A DNA stretch of 64,000 bases from JAFAXD01 sp051985675 (GCA_051985675.1 JBPYFJ010000092.1:1-64000), one strand, 5' to 3'. Positions 46,801 to 55,617 are shown, counted from the first letter of the stretch. Made by a program: numbers and translations. Notes: generated by a model not told the origin, from the letters alone.

Positions 46801-47555
46801 CGGATGCGGCTTCCGATCAGTCGGTACTTGAGACGCGCGACCTGCGCATGGCGTTCGGCGGTCTTGTTGTCTTCGAGAATCTGAATTTCTCCCTGCGACG
46901 CGGCGAGCGGCACGCCATTATCGGCCCGAACGGCGCCGGCAAGACGACCTTTGTGAGCCTCGTCACCGGGTTGTTGCGGCCGAGCGGGGGTGACGTGATG
47001 TTCAACGGCAGTGTGATCACGCACGCTTCGCCGCAGCAGCGCGTGAAAGCCGGCATTGCGCGCACGTTCCAGATCAACTCGCTGTTCAAGGCGCTCAACC
47101 CGCTCGCGTCGCTCGTCATCGCGCTGGCCGAACGCGAGGGCAGGGGCGGCATCTCGCTCCGCTCGGTGGCACGGCAAACAGGCTTGATCGAGGAGGCGAG
47201 CGCACTGCTTGCAAAATTCGGCCTCGCGGACGATGCGTTGGTGACGACCGAAAAGCTGCCCTATGGCAAGCAGCGGTTGCTCGAAGTCGCGCTGGCGCTG
47301 GCGCTGCGGCCGCAACTGCTGCTGCTCGACGAGCCGGCGGCGGGGCTCTCGACCGAACAGGGGCACGAGCTGTTTCGCCAGTTGGCGATCCTGACCGGGG
47401 ACACCACGGTTCTGTTCATCGAGCACGACATGAACCTCGTGTTCCGCTATGCGGATCGCGTGTCGGTGTTCGCGGCCGGCGCGCTGGTGGTGCAGGACAC
47501 GCCCGAACGCGTGCGCAATCACCCGCGCGTGCGGGAGGTCTACCTTGGCGTCTGA
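46797..47555 (+). CDS. livG: LivG-type ABC ATPase
   Basis: This is a 252-residue ATPase with Walker A GPNGAGKTT, Walker B LLLLDEPAAGLS and H-loop IEHDM. The usual LSGGQ signature is degenerate, reading LPYGKQRLLEVALAL as in other LivG proteins. The ATG at 46797 is chosen from the ATGA overlap with livM; the open frame extends much further upstream but only as a shadow of livM. Confidence 0.88.
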   Translation: MTDAASDQSVLETRDLRMAFGGLVVFENLNFSLRRGERHAIIGPNGAGKTTFVSLVTGLLRPSGGDVMFNGSVITHASPQQRVKAGIARTFQINSLFKALNPLASLVIALAEREGRGGISLRSVARQTGLIEEASALLAKFGLADDALVTTEKLPYGKQRLLEVALALALRPQLLLLDEPAAGLSTEQGHELFRQLAILTGDTTVLFIEHDMNLVFRYADRVSVFAAGALVVQDTPERVRNHPRVREVYLGV

Positions 47556-48258
47556 CGTCCCGGCGCTCGCGGTCAACGGCCTGCTCGCCGGGTACGGCCA
47601 GGCCCGCGTGCTGCACGGCGTCGACTTGGCGGTTGCCCGCGGCGAGATGGTGGTCGTGATCGGCCGCAACGGCGTCGGCAAGACCACACTGATCGAGACG
47701 TTGTGCGGTTTGACGACGCTGCAGGGTGGCGAGATTTTTCTCCACGGTGCGCGGGTCGAGGCACTGCCTGCGCACCGCCGCAGCCGGCTCGGGCTCGGGT
47801 GGGTGCCGCAGGAGCGCGAGGTATTCGGGTCGCTGACGGTTGAGGAAAACCTCGCCGTTGTGGCGCGGTCGGGTATTTGGGCGATCGACAAGCTCTACGA
47901 TCTGTTTCCGCGTCTTGGTGCGCGCCGCCGCAATTCGGGGGTTCAGCTCTCGGGCGGCGAGCAGCAAATGCTCGCCATCGCACGCGCGCTCGCGACCAAC
48001 CCGTCAGTTCTGTTGTTGGACGAACCGGTGGAAGGGCTCGCACCGCTCGTCGTGCAGGAGCTGGTGGCGGCGATCGCACGCATGCGCGCGAGTGGCGATC
48101 TGGCGATCCTGATGGTCGAACAGAAGTTCGAGATCGCGCTCGCGAACTCGGATCGCTGCCTGGTCATGGACCGCGGCGAGATCGTGCACCGCTGCGCCAG
48201 CAAGGACCTCCTGCATGATCATGCGACGCTCGACCGCCTGATCGGGGTGGCAGAATGA
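47545..48258 (+). CDS. livF: LivF-type ABC ATPase
   Basis: This is a 237-residue ATPase with Walker A GRNGVGKTT, signature LSGGEQQMLAIARAL, Walker B LLLDEPVEGLAP and H-loop MVEQK. The start is a TTG at 47545, 11 bp inside livG, with GGGAGGTC five bases upstream; no ATG fits the family N-terminus (SDVPALAVNGLLAGYGQARVLHGVDL). The overlap suggests coupled translation with livG. Confidence 0.85.
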   Translation: MASDVPALAVNGLLAGYGQARVLHGVDLAVARGEMVVVIGRNGVGKTTLIETLCGLTTLQGGEIFLHGARVEALPAHRRSRLGLGWVPQEREVFGSLTVEENLAVVARSGIWAIDKLYDLFPRLGARRRNSGVQLSGGEQQMLAIARALATNPSVLLLDEPVEGLAPLVVQELVAAIARMRASGDLAILMVEQKFEIALANSDRCLVMDRGEIVHRCASKDLLHDHATLDRLIGVAE

Positions 48259-48332
48259 TCCGGCTTTTGGTCGCGCTAGGAGGATGCTGAAAAGCTCCTC
48301 GGCCGTCGTTCCCGGGTCGGACACAGCAAGGC

Positions 48333-48354
48333 CCCCGCGTGCGAGCGCGCGGGG
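48333..48354. terminator. GC-rich hairpin downstream of livF
   Basis: CCCCGCG and CGCGGGG arms with an 8-base loop lie 75 bp after the livF stop. No T-run follows, so intrinsic termination is unproven. Confidence 0.3.
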
Positions 48355-48380
48355 TGCTGGGCCAGAACGCCTAACAACAA

Positions 48381-48707
48381 CTAGATCGAATATGCACCCG
48401 ATTTATCCACTGGCATTCGGTCGTCTACATCGGTGACACGTGGATGTGATCGCCGCCGGTTACCGTCTTCACGTTCCGTTGAGTGGGGTGGTGATTCATC
48501 AACCGTTCCGTCGGGAATAACCATCGAGATCCCCGAGTCAGGTGCACAAGCGACGAACGCGCTGCCGACGCGCGATTGCGTGGCACGCACGCCGTCTGTT
48601 GGCTGGCGACGCCAGCGGAATGGAGTGATTGCGCTGTCTTGATCGGTCTGCAACTCGATGCCTTGGTCTGAGTAGCAAATTCGAAGCTCACTGCATTGCT
48701 CAGTCAT
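48381..48707 (-). CDS. doubtful hypothetical protein
   Basis: This is an ATG-started frame of 108 codons, divergent from the patatin gene. The composition is plausible for a protein (MTEQCSELRICYSDQGIELQ at the start), but no Shine-Dalgarno site precedes the ATG and no family was recognised. It is kept only because it is the sole candidate in a long gap. Confidence 0.2.
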   Translation of the reverse strand: MTEQCSELRICYSDQGIELQTDQDSAITPFRWRRQPTDGVRATQSRVGSAFVACAPDSGISMVIPDGTVDESPPHSTEREDGNRRRSHPRVTDVDDRMPVDKSGAYSI

Positions 48708-48721
48708 TGGGGGTTGGGTCT

Positions 48722-49783
48722 GTGCACGATGGCTTGAAGCTTGAACAGACGGAGCTCGGCGCTGCGAAGCGGCCGACTCGGTACGCCAACCTTGCGCTGC
48801 AAGGCGGAGGCGCTCACGGCGCTTTTACCTGGGGCGTGCTCGATCGGCTCCTGGAGGAGCCGAGCTTCGCAATCGACGGTATCAGCGCAACGAGTGCGGG
48901 AGCGGTCAATGCCGCGGTGCTCGCCCATGGCCTGACAGTTGGCGGCCGCGAGGGTGCGAAAACAGCGCTATTCGATTTTTGGCGCCGGATGGCGGAGAGC
49001 GCGACGCCGAGCTTTCTTCAGCCGTCGTGGTACGACCGGTTGACCAGCAACCACGGCTTGGAGCATTCACCGGGATATTTCTTTTTCGACCTAATCTCCC
49101 GAGTGCTGTCGCCGTATCAGTTCAACCTATTCAACATCAATCCGCTCCGGTCCGTCCTCGACGGGATTGTCGACTTCGACCGCCTGCGACGCGAATGCGC
49201 CGTCAAGCTCTTTTGCTGTGCAACGAATGTCCGTAGCGGCAAAGCACGCGTCTTCACCAACAGCGAGATCTCGGTGGCATGTGTGCTTGCGTCGGCGTGC
49301 CTGCCAAATCTCTATCACGCCGTCGAGATCGATGGCGAGCATTACTGGGACGGTGGCTATATAGGCAATCCGGCGCTCTTCCCGTTGATCTATGGTTGTG
49401 AGACCCGCGACATCATCATCGTCCACGTCAATCCGACCGAGCGCCACGATGTGCCCATCACCGCGCCTGACATCCTGAGTCGGATCAACGAGATAAGCTT
49501 TAACTCCTCGCTCATGCGGGAAATGCGGGCGATCGCATTCGTTACAAAACTCATTGACGATAAATCCGTCGGCGACGGCGCCCTGAAACGAATGCTGATT
49601 CATGCAATCGACGCGGACGACGTGATGCGCGGGCTGAGAGTCAACAGCAAACTCAATACGGATTGGAAGTTTCTTACCTATCTCCACAAGATCGGCCGCG
49701 AGCGTGCGGACCTTTGGCTCGGGTCGCGTCTCGACATGCTCGGCGTCGAGTCCACGGTGGATGTCCGTGCGAAATATCTGTGA
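48722..49783 (+). CDS. patatin-like phospholipase
   Basis: This 353-residue patatin-fold acyl hydrolase has the oxyanion motif GGGAHG at 28-33, the nucleophile Ser58 in SATSAGA (the usual first Gly of GxSxG is Ala), and the catalytic-dyad Asp in YWDGGYIGNP (about 212). The GTG at 48722 gives a normal family N-terminus; an in-frame upstream start at 48629 is less likely. It has no signal peptide, so the lipid substrate would be met on the cytoplasmic side. Codon use is less GC-biased than in the Liv genes. Confidence 0.83.
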   Translation: MHDGLKLEQTELGAAKRPTRYANLALQGGGAHGAFTWGVLDRLLEEPSFAIDGISATSAGAVNAAVLAHGLTVGGREGAKTALFDFWRRMAESATPSFLQPSWYDRLTSNHGLEHSPGYFFFDLISRVLSPYQFNLFNINPLRSVLDGIVDFDRLRRECAVKLFCCATNVRSGKARVFTNSEISVACVLASACLPNLYHAVEIDGEHYWDGGYIGNPALFPLIYGCETRDIIIVHVNPTERHDVPITAPDILSRINEISFNSSLMREMRAIAFVTKLIDDKSVGDGALKRMLIHAIDADDVMRGLRVNSKLNTDWKFLTYLHKIGRERADLWLGSRLDMLGVESTVDVRAKYL

Positions 49784-49817
49784 ACACAGATCGTAGTGAC
49801 TTCGCCAGGAGGCAAAT

Positions 49818-50270
49818 ATGGCGAAAAGCTCGTCTGCCAAGGCATCGTCGGAAGCCAACAAGGTTAAGGCAGCCAACAACGCGTATTACAAGGCGCTTTC
49901 AGCGCGCGACATGTGCGCAATGGAAAAAGTCTGGTCGTGCGCGCCAAATAACATTTTGATTGCGCCGCCAACTAATCCAGTTACCCACATCGGCTGGGAA
50001 GCAATCAGAAGGAATTGGGAGGGCTATTGGCCGACGTTTAGTCGGTTCAGTGTTTCCATGGTTGTGACCGCGGTCAATGTCAACGGGCCCGTGGCCTGGG
50101 TACACGGCATCGAAACATCGCATCGGCGCGCGAAATCTGGCGACGTAACTAGTAGTCGCAACTATGGCACGAACATTTTTGTAAATCGCGACGGCGGTTG
50201 GCTGCTGGAGTTTCACCAGTCAGCTTTAATCCCAGAAGTTCGTGAAGCTTCAAGCCGGGGCTCTCGGTGA
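49818..50270 (+). CDS. NTF2-like (SnoaL/DUF4440-type) protein
   Basis: This 150-residue cone-fold protein has VKAANNAYYKALSARDMCAMEKVWSCAPN, the start of DUF4440-type proteins, then HIGWEAIRRNWEGYW and VNRDGGWLLEFHQSAL. The first 15 residues are a lysine/serine-rich tail. An AGGAGG site precedes the ATG. Members are small ligand-binding proteins or enzymes with no fixed function. It follows the patatin gene by 34 bp and may be co-transcribed. Confidence 0.8.
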   Translation: MAKSSSAKASSEANKVKAANNAYYKALSARDMCAMEKVWSCAPNNILIAPPTNPVTHIGWEAIRRNWEGYWPTFSRFSVSMVVTAVNVNGPVAWVHGIETSHRRAKSGDVTSSRNYGTNIFVNRDGGWLLEFHQSALIPEVREASSRGSR

Positions 50271-50464
50271 CTCGAATTTTTACGCCGTTCCACGCCTCGC
50301 AAAACTCCGCCGAGCATGAGTCCGCTTATGATGTTGTGGATTTTCAAGTCGCCAAGCGGCTATTGATTGATCTGCCAAAGAAACCCCCAGCGATCTTGCC
50401 CCCAGTACGCGCAATAAGCTGATGGCAAGCCCCGCGATCATCGCTTGGAGCGAGGACTGCCGCG

Positions 50465-51211
50465 CTACAGCAGCGCCTGCAGCTGCTGCAGCTCGGCGCC
50501 GTTGAGGTCGGACACCGCCCAGTAGGTCAGCCCGTTGCGGGTCCAGGTCAGGAGATTGTAGCCCTTGACCGGGATCAGCCGCGCCGCGGCGTCGCCGGCG
50601 TGCGCTGATGGCCACACAAACACGTCCACGGTGTGCAGGCGGCGCTTGTAGACAAGCGCGGCGACGCGGCGCCCGTCGATGTAATCGAGGCGTGCGCCGG
50701 CGAGCGGGAAGCCTTCGGCGGCCGGATCCTTCACCTCTGGAGCAAACTCGACCCGGCCGTTGAACCAGGGCTTCACGCTGTGCGGGTCGCCCGACGCGAC
50801 CTGAATCGGACTGTCCTGCAACAGCGAGCGCACGTGCGCGGAGAGCACGTCCTGTTCAATGCGCGCCTCGCTGTCCATGTATCGGGTCATCGTCCAGGTG
50901 CCGAATACGGCGATCAGACAGACCGCCGCCATGGCGGCAAGCTGCCGGACCCACGGCTTGCCGCGGACCAAAGCCGGGCGCTGTTCAGCCTCCGCCTGCG
51001 CCAATGCCTGGCGCACGCGCGTCTCCACGCGCGCCGGCAGGATCTCGCGGCCCGCGCTCTTGAGCTGCTGGCTCAGCCGGCGGAAGTCGGACTGCACGCC
51101 GGCACAGGCCGGGCACGCGGCCATGTGCTGGCGCAGCTCGCCAACGCTGACGTCCGACGCTTCGCCATCGATGCTGGCGCTGATCAGCGCTTGCGCCTCA
51201 TCACATTGCAT
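50465..51211 (-). CDS. membrane anti-sigma factor with a zinc-finger (ZAS-type) N-terminus
   Basis: This 248-residue protein has the HxxxCxxC zinc-binding anti-sigma signature (LRQHMAACPACAG, about 26-38) that would clamp the sigma factor in the cytoplasm. One hydrophobic segment follows (about 88-108, QLAAMAAVCLIAVFGTWTM), then a periplasmic domain of about 140 residues. The start overlaps the sigma gene stop by 11 bp, so the pair is coupled. The signal that frees the sigma factor is unknown. Confidence 0.87.
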   Translation of the reverse strand: MQCDEAQALISASIDGEASDVSVGELRQHMAACPACAGVQSDFRRLSQQLKSAGREILPARVETRVRQALAQAEAEQRPALVRGKPWVRQLAAMAAVCLIAVFGTWTMTRYMDSEARIEQDVLSAHVRSLLQDSPIQVASGDPHSVKPWFNGRVEFAPEVKDPAAEGFPLAGARLDYIDGRRVAALVYKRRLHTVDVFVWPSAHAGDAAARLIPVKGYNLLTWTRNGLTYWAVSDLNGAELQQLQALL

Positions 51212-51761
51212 CTTGTTCTTCCTTTTCGATCAACGCGCTGAGCCGCGTTCGCAGCTCGCCGCGCGCGCGCGACAGTCGCGACATCACGGTCCCGACCGGT
51301 GCGCCGATGACGTCGGCGATTTCGTTGTAGGAGAGCTCTTCGAGCTCGCGCAGCACCAGCACCTCGCGAAACGCGGGCGCGAGCCCGGCGAGCGCGGTGA
51401 GCACGCGGGCTCGCTCCTGCGCTCCGATCAATAATGCTTCCGGCGACGGCTCTTCCGAAGCGATGAAGGCCTCGCCGACGGCGTCGCCGGCGCGCGGCGC
51501 AAATGCCTCCTCGATCGACACCACGTTACTCGCGCGCTTTCGCCCCGCCAGCCAGCGGTAGGCCACGTTGCGCACGATGGTGAACAGCCAGGGCTTGATG
51601 TCGCCGCCCCGGAATGTCGCAAAGCTCCGGAACGCCCGCACAAACGCGTCCTGAACGATGTCTTCGGCGTCCGGCCGGCTGCGGACCAGCCAATACGCCA
51701 GATTGTGCGCCGCATCGAGGTGCGGCAGCGCAAGCTGCTCAAAGGTCGTTCGCGAGCTCAT
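51201..51761 (-). CDS. ECF sigma factor
   Basis: This 186-residue group 4 sigma factor has region 2 as PDAEDIVQDAFVRAFRSFATFRG and region 4 as LRELEELSYNEIADVIGAPVGTVMSRLSRARGELR. A GAGGG site precedes the ATG. Such factors usually activate their own promoter; the upstream 330 bp holds hairpins rather than a clear ECF promoter. It is adjacent to, and divergent from, a DoxX gene that may be a target. Confidence 0.88.
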   Translation of the reverse strand: MSSRTTFEQLALPHLDAAHNLAYWLVRSRPDAEDIVQDAFVRAFRSFATFRGGDIKPWLFTIVRNVAYRWLAGRKRASNVVSIEEAFAPRAGDAVGEAFIASEEPSPEALLIGAQERARVLTALAGLAPAFREVLVLRELEELSYNEIADVIGAPVGTVMSRLSRARGELRTRLSALIEKEEQDAM

Positions 51762-52090
51762 GCCAAGCCCTCAAGTGCCCGGTTTCCGAAGTACATGGCG
51801 CCACACTCTGACACGAACTTCGGAATACAAGCGGGCACTAGCAAATAATTGATTCTAGTGCCGCTTTTCGATTTGAAGTTCCTGGACGACGTTGCGGCAT
51901 ATGGTGCAGGATCTTCAAATCGGCGGCACTAGTGACCAGTCCGCAGACCGCCATGTGAGGTGGACTCCGGACGGCGCGAATTTATTCCCGGGATGCCGCA
52001 AATCCAGAGGACACCCCGGAATAAACCTTGCCACCCTCGAGTCTAACAGGGATTGTTCGCGCAGGCGCCGAAGACCAACTGAGGCGGACC
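51762..52090. other. 329-bp divergent gap rich in inverted repeats
   Basis: The gap holds CCGAAGT/ACTTCGG arms (about 51786-51823), the GCGGGCACTAG/CTAGTGCCGC pair and the larger palindromic element at 51855-51932. It must also hold promoters for the sigma and DoxX genes. Confidence 0.6.
51831..51932. repeat. composite palindromic repeat element, copy A
   Basis: Arms GCGGGCACTAG (51831-51841) and CTAGTGCCGC (51855-51864) form one hairpin. The second arm continues as CTAGTGCCGC..GATTTGAAG and pairs with CTTCAAATCGGCGGCACTAG at 51913-51932 across a loop of about 34 bases. Positions 51879-51932 match 56649-56702 at 47 of 54 bases. It looks like a short mobile palindrome of the REP/MITE kind. 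Confidence 0.75.
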
Positions 52091-52492
52091 ATGGCGTTGC
52101 AACAACTCGAGGCGGCCGGCGCGTGGCTTGGCCGTCTGTTGCTGGCCGCAATCTTCCTGCATGAGGCCTGGGCCAAGCTCACGGCCTATGACGCCGCCGT
52201 GGCCTACATGCAAGCCTTCGGCTTGCCCGGCTGGCTGCTGCCGTTTGCGATCGCGGTCGAGCTCGTCGGCGGCCTCCTCGTCATCGCCGGCCTTTACACC
52301 AGGATCGCGGCCCTGGCCTTGGCGGTCTTCTGCGTGGCGACGGCGGTGATCTTTCACACCAAGTTCGGCAATCGCAACGAGCTCTTGCATTTCGAGAAGG
52401 ATCTGGCGATCGCCGGCGGTTTCCTGGTGCTGGCGGCGCGCGGCGCCGGCGCCTGGGCGCTCGACGCACTGCGGGCTCGCGCTAAGCCCTAA
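52091..52492 (+). CDS. DoxX-family membrane protein
   Basis: This 133-residue inner-membrane protein has four predicted helices: LGRLLLAAIFLHEAWAKL, LPFAIAVELVGGLLVIAGLY, AALALAVFCVATAVIF and DLAIAGGFLVLAARGA. The FHTKFGNRNELLHFEKDLAIAGG stretch is typical of the DoxX/SURF4 group. Its role is unclear; some members act in oxidative-stress responses. It lies divergent from the ECF sigma factor, so control by it is possible. Confidence 0.82.
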   Translation: MALQQLEAAGAWLGRLLLAAIFLHEAWAKLTAYDAAVAYMQAFGLPGWLLPFAIAVELVGGLLVIAGLYTRIAALALAVFCVATAVIFHTKFGNRNELLHFEKDLAIAGGFLVLAARGAGAWALDALRARAKP

Positions 52493-52504
52493 ACTACCGA
52501 CACC

Positions 52505-53275
52505 CTAGATGCGCGCCGCAACCAGCAGGATCAGAATCTCCGCGACTTGTTCGAGCGCACCCAGAACATCACCGGTCTGACCATCGATCTGACGCAGGCT
52601 CACCCGCGCCACGACGGCGGCGGCGATGAGGACGAGCACCACCGCGATCAGTCCGGACGCCGGGCCCAACGCGACGCCGACCGAAACAGCACCGAGCACC
52701 GTGGCAACGACGACGCTTGCCGCGGCCGGGCGGCCGGTGTCGGCGGACAAGCCGTCGCGCCGCGCCGGCGCCACGAACCACATGAACGCCGGCAGGATCG
52801 CCCGCGCGCCGATGTGCGCGGCCAACAGCGCATAGGCCACGCGGGTCGGCTCCATCAGGCTTGCCAGCGCGCCGGCGCGCAGCAGCACTGACAGCGCCAG
52901 CGCGCAGACCCCGTAGGTGCCGATGCGGCTGTCGCGCATGATCTCGAGCTTGCGCTCGCGGGTCGCGCCGCCGCCGAACCCGTCCGCAACGTCGGCGAGG
53001 CCATCCTCGTGCAGGCAGCCGGTTGCAGCGATCGTCGCGGCAACGCCTAGGGTTGCGGCTACCAGCGGGGGCAAGCCCAAGCGCGCCGCAAGCCAGTAGG
53101 CGGCGGCGCCAAAAACACCCACGGCGGCACCCGCGATCGGCAGCGCCCACAGCGCGCGGGCCAGATCCGGTCCGGCGGTCGCGGAGCCGGGACTAAGCGG
53201 AAGCCGGGTCGAAAAGCTCAGTGCGACTTTGACATCGGCAGCAAGGTCGGCGAGCGTCGGCATTTGCGCTGTCAT
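52505..53275 (-). CDS. cobS: adenosylcobinamide-GDP ribazoletransferase (cobalamin synthase)
   Basis: This 256-residue integral membrane enzyme joins adenosylcobinamide-GDP and alpha-ribazole to form cobalamin. The signature HEDGLADVADGFGGGATRERKLEIMRDSRIGTYG (about 93-127) is complete, with the acidic residues that bind Mg2+. It has several hydrophobic helices. It is divergent from cobT (77-bp gap), which makes its alpha-ribazole-phosphate substrate. No cobalamin riboswitch is seen in the gap. Confidence 0.93.
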   Translation of the reverse strand: MTAQMPTLADLAADVKVALSFSTRLPLSPGSATAGPDLARALWALPIAGAAVGVFGAAAYWLAARLGLPPLVAATLGVAATIAATGCLHEDGLADVADGFGGGATRERKLEIMRDSRIGTYGVCALALSVLLRAGALASLMEPTRVAYALLAAHIGARAILPAFMWFVAPARRDGLSADTGRPAAASVVVATVLGAVSVGVALGPASGLIAVVLVLIAAAVVARVSLRQIDGQTGDVLGALEQVAEILILLVAARI

Positions 53276-53352
53276 CGGCGGCGGCGGTCACTTGGCGACA
53301 TTGTCGTTCCATACTAATGACATTGGCCGGCAGGCGTAACACGGAGTAGCCG

Positions 53353-54399
53353 ATGACCATGTTCTCCTCCTTCGCGGAACTGCGCGTTGCATGTCTCGAT
53401 CTGCCGATGGGACATCCAGCCGCGGCGGCGGCTGTGGCAAATCGCGAAGCGCAGCTCACCAAGCCGCCGCGCAGCCTCGGACGTCTGGAAGACCTCGTGG
53501 CCTGGCTCGCGCAGTGGCAGGGACGGAATCCGCCGCGTCTCGACGATATCGAAATTTTGGTGTTTGCCGGCAACCACGGCGTGAGCGCACAGGGCGTCTC
53601 CGTTTATCCGGCCGAAGTCACCGTCCAGATGGTTGCAAACTTTGCGGCCGGCGGCGCCGCCATCAATCAGTTGGCACGGGCGGCGGGCGCCGGTTTGCGC
53701 GTTATCCCGCTCACGCTTGATCGGCCGACCGCGGATTTCACGCAGGCGACCGCGATGGATGAGCGCGAGTTCCTGGCCGCGGTCGCGACCGGATACGATG
53801 CGGTGCGGCCGCAGACCGACCTCGTCTGTCTTGGTGAAATGGGCATCGGCAACACCACGGCCGCGGCCGCCATCGCCGCGGCGCTGTTCGGGGGCGGCGG
53901 GACGCGCTGGGCCGGCCGCGGCACTGGCGTCGATGATGCGCGCCTTGCGCACAAGCGCGCCGTGATCGATCAGGGGCTCGCACGTCATGCCGATCTGCTG
54001 GGCGATCCGCTGCGGCTTGCGGCCGCGCTCGGCGGGCGCGAACTTGCCGCCATCCTCGGCGCGGCGCTCGCGGCGCGCAAACATCGCATTCCGCTCTTGC
54101 TCGATGGCTTTGTCTGCACGGCGGCGGTTGCGCCGCTCGCTAAGTTGCGCGCCGACACGCTCGGGCACGCGGTTGCGGGCCACGTCTCGGCCGAAGCCGG
54201 GCACCGGTTCCTGCTCGAAGCGCTAGGACTGTCTCCGCTGCTTAATCTCGACATGCGGCTCGGCGAGGGATCGGGCGCGGCGCTTGCGATCCAACTCGTG
54301 CGCGCCGCACTTGCGTGTCATACCGGCATGGCGACGTTTGCGGAGGCGGGTGTGTCGGACAAGCCGCCCGACGAGGCCAACGAAACGCAGGCCGGGTAA
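53353..54399 (+). CDS. cobT: nicotinate-nucleotide-dimethylbenzimidazole phosphoribosyltransferase
   Basis: This 348-residue enzyme makes alpha-ribazole phosphate from dimethylbenzimidazole and nicotinate mononucleotide for the lower ligand of cobalamin. Family features are KPPRSLGRLEDLVAWLAQWQG near the N-terminus, FAGNHGVSAQGVSVYP, GEMGIGNTTAAAAIAAALFGG and a C-terminal LDMRLGEGSGAALA with the catalytic glutamate. The same enzyme is called CobU in Pseudomonas nomenclature. It is convergent with the Bug gene at 54426. Confidence 0.93.
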   Translation: MTMFSSFAELRVACLDLPMGHPAAAAAVANREAQLTKPPRSLGRLEDLVAWLAQWQGRNPPRLDDIEILVFAGNHGVSAQGVSVYPAEVTVQMVANFAAGGAAINQLARAAGAGLRVIPLTLDRPTADFTQATAMDEREFLAAVATGYDAVRPQTDLVCLGEMGIGNTTAAAAIAAALFGGGGTRWAGRGTGVDDARLAHKRAVIDQGLARHADLLGDPLRLAAALGGRELAAILGAALAARKHRIPLLLDGFVCTAAVAPLAKLRADTLGHAVAGHVSAEAGHRFLLEALGLSPLLNLDMRLGEGSGAALAIQLVRAALACHTGMATFAEAGVSDKPPDEANETQAG

Positions 54400-54425
54400 G
54401 CCCTCGCGATTCACCACACGAGTTT

Positions 54426-55448
54426 TCATTCCACCTTGACGTTGGCGGCCTTCACGACCCCCGCCCACAGCGCATATTCCTCGACGAGCAATTCACCAAA
54501 CTCGCGCGGCGTTCCGATCTTGACGTCGGCGCCGAGCGCGTCGAGCCGCGCGCGCGTCGCAGGATCCTTCAGGCTCTCGCGAAAAGCGGCATTGAGTTTG
54601 TCAATGACATCGACGGGGGTTCCGGTGGGGGCCACCACGCCGAGCCAGAAAGGCGCGACCAGCTTCGGAAAACCTGCTTCTGCCGTGGTCGGCACGTCCG
54701 GCAATTTCGCGGAGCGCGCGACCGTGGTGATGGCGATCGGCCGCACCCCGCCGGATTGGATGTGCGGCAGGACAGTCGTTGAGGGATCGGTCGCAATCTG
54801 AATCTCGCCGGCCAGCAAGGCCGCAAGCATTGGCGCCGTGCCGCGGTAGGGCACGTGCACGAAGTTAGTTCCGGTTTCGAGCTTGAACAACTCGGCGAGC
54901 AGGTGTGTCCCGGTGCCGAACCCCTGCGAACCCCAGCTCAGCTTGCCCGGATTGGCTTTCGCGTAAGCCGCGACGTCGGCGAGCGATTTCACCGGCAGGT
55001 CGGGATAAACGCAAATGTATTGTGGCATTTCGACGAGCTTGGCGACCGGCGTGAAATCCTTGAACGGGTCGTAGCCGATGTTCTTGTGCACCGCCGGACC
55101 GGTCGTCAGCGACCCTCCGGGCGTCATCAGAATGGTGTAGCCGTCGGGATCGGCGGTCGCGACCACCTTCGCGCCAACGCCGCCGCCGGCGCCGCCGCCA
55201 CGGTTCTCGATGATGATGCTCTGGCCGAGCACCGCCCCGAGCCGATCTGAAATGATGCGCGCCATGCCGTCGGTCGGTCCGCCCGCCGGGAACGGCACAA
55301 TCACCTTGATGGGCCGGTTCGGATAGGTCTGGGTTTGCGACTGCGCGTTCGCGGCTCCGATCAGGTGAAGCGCCCATACGACGCACAGCGAAGCCATCAG
55401 CAGATATCTCAGCCCTCGGATCGGCGCAGCAAGGCGTTGACTACCCAT
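54426..55448 (-). CDS. TctC/Bug-family periplasmic binding protein
   Basis: This 340-residue solute receptor has a signal peptide (LRYLLMASLCVVWALHLIGAANAQ). Pocket motifs are PFPAGGPTDGMARIISDRLG, IENRGGGAGGGVGAKVVATADPDGYTI and LPDVPTTAEAGFPKLVAPFW. The ATG at 55448 follows GGAGGACC; the in-frame upstream start at 55568 lacks a site. It is divergent from a second Bug gene with 169 bp between. No TctAB genes are near. Confidence 0.88.
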   Translation of the reverse strand: MGSQRLAAPIRGLRYLLMASLCVVWALHLIGAANAQSQTQTYPNRPIKVIVPFPAGGPTDGMARIISDRLGAVLGQSIIIENRGGGAGGGVGAKVVATADPDGYTILMTPGGSLTTGPAVHKNIGYDPFKDFTPVAKLVEMPQYICVYPDLPVKSLADVAAYAKANPGKLSWGSQGFGTGTHLLAELFKLETGTNFVHVPYRGTAPMLAALLAGEIQIATDPSTTVLPHIQSGGVRPIAITTVARSAKLPDVPTTAEAGFPKLVAPFWLGVVAPTGTPVDVIDKLNAAFRESLKDPATRARLDALGADVKIGTPREFGELLVEEYALWAGVVKAANVKVE

Positions 55449-55617
55449 CGGTCCTCCACGCGTTCGTCTCCGCGACGGTGGTTGGCAGGAGCGCCAACAG
55501 CCAATCACCGTATCATCCATTTGGATGACGACACGCCCCTTTTTGAAATTCATTTGTACGGCGAACACGCTCGCAGATCACAAGGCCGACCAGCACACCG
55601 TAGTGGGGCAACAGCTG

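Larger units (their letters stand above)
48259..48721. other. 463-bp intergenic region
   Basis: The region holds the hairpin at 48333-48354 and a 108-codon minus-strand open frame (48381-48707) listed separately as doubtful. Composition is less GC-rich than the Liv genes. No RNA gene or known repeat was seen. Confidence 0.45.

Noticed and set aside
46080..47555. A 491-codon plus-strand frame ending with livG
   Set aside because: Its first 239 codons are an out-of-frame reading of livM. The ATGA overlap at 46797 gives the proper livG start.
46692..47891. A 399-codon antisense frame over livG/livF
   Set aside because: The composition is arginine-rich with no motif, and it is opposite two complete ABC ATPases.
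48333..48354. A firm intrinsic terminator for the Liv operon
   Set aside because: The stem is strong but no T-run follows, so it is listed only at low confidence.
53276..53352. A cobalamin riboswitch between cobS and cobT
   Set aside because: The gap is only 77 bp and has no B12-box-like sequence. The 40-bp gap between cobB and cbiD is also too short.
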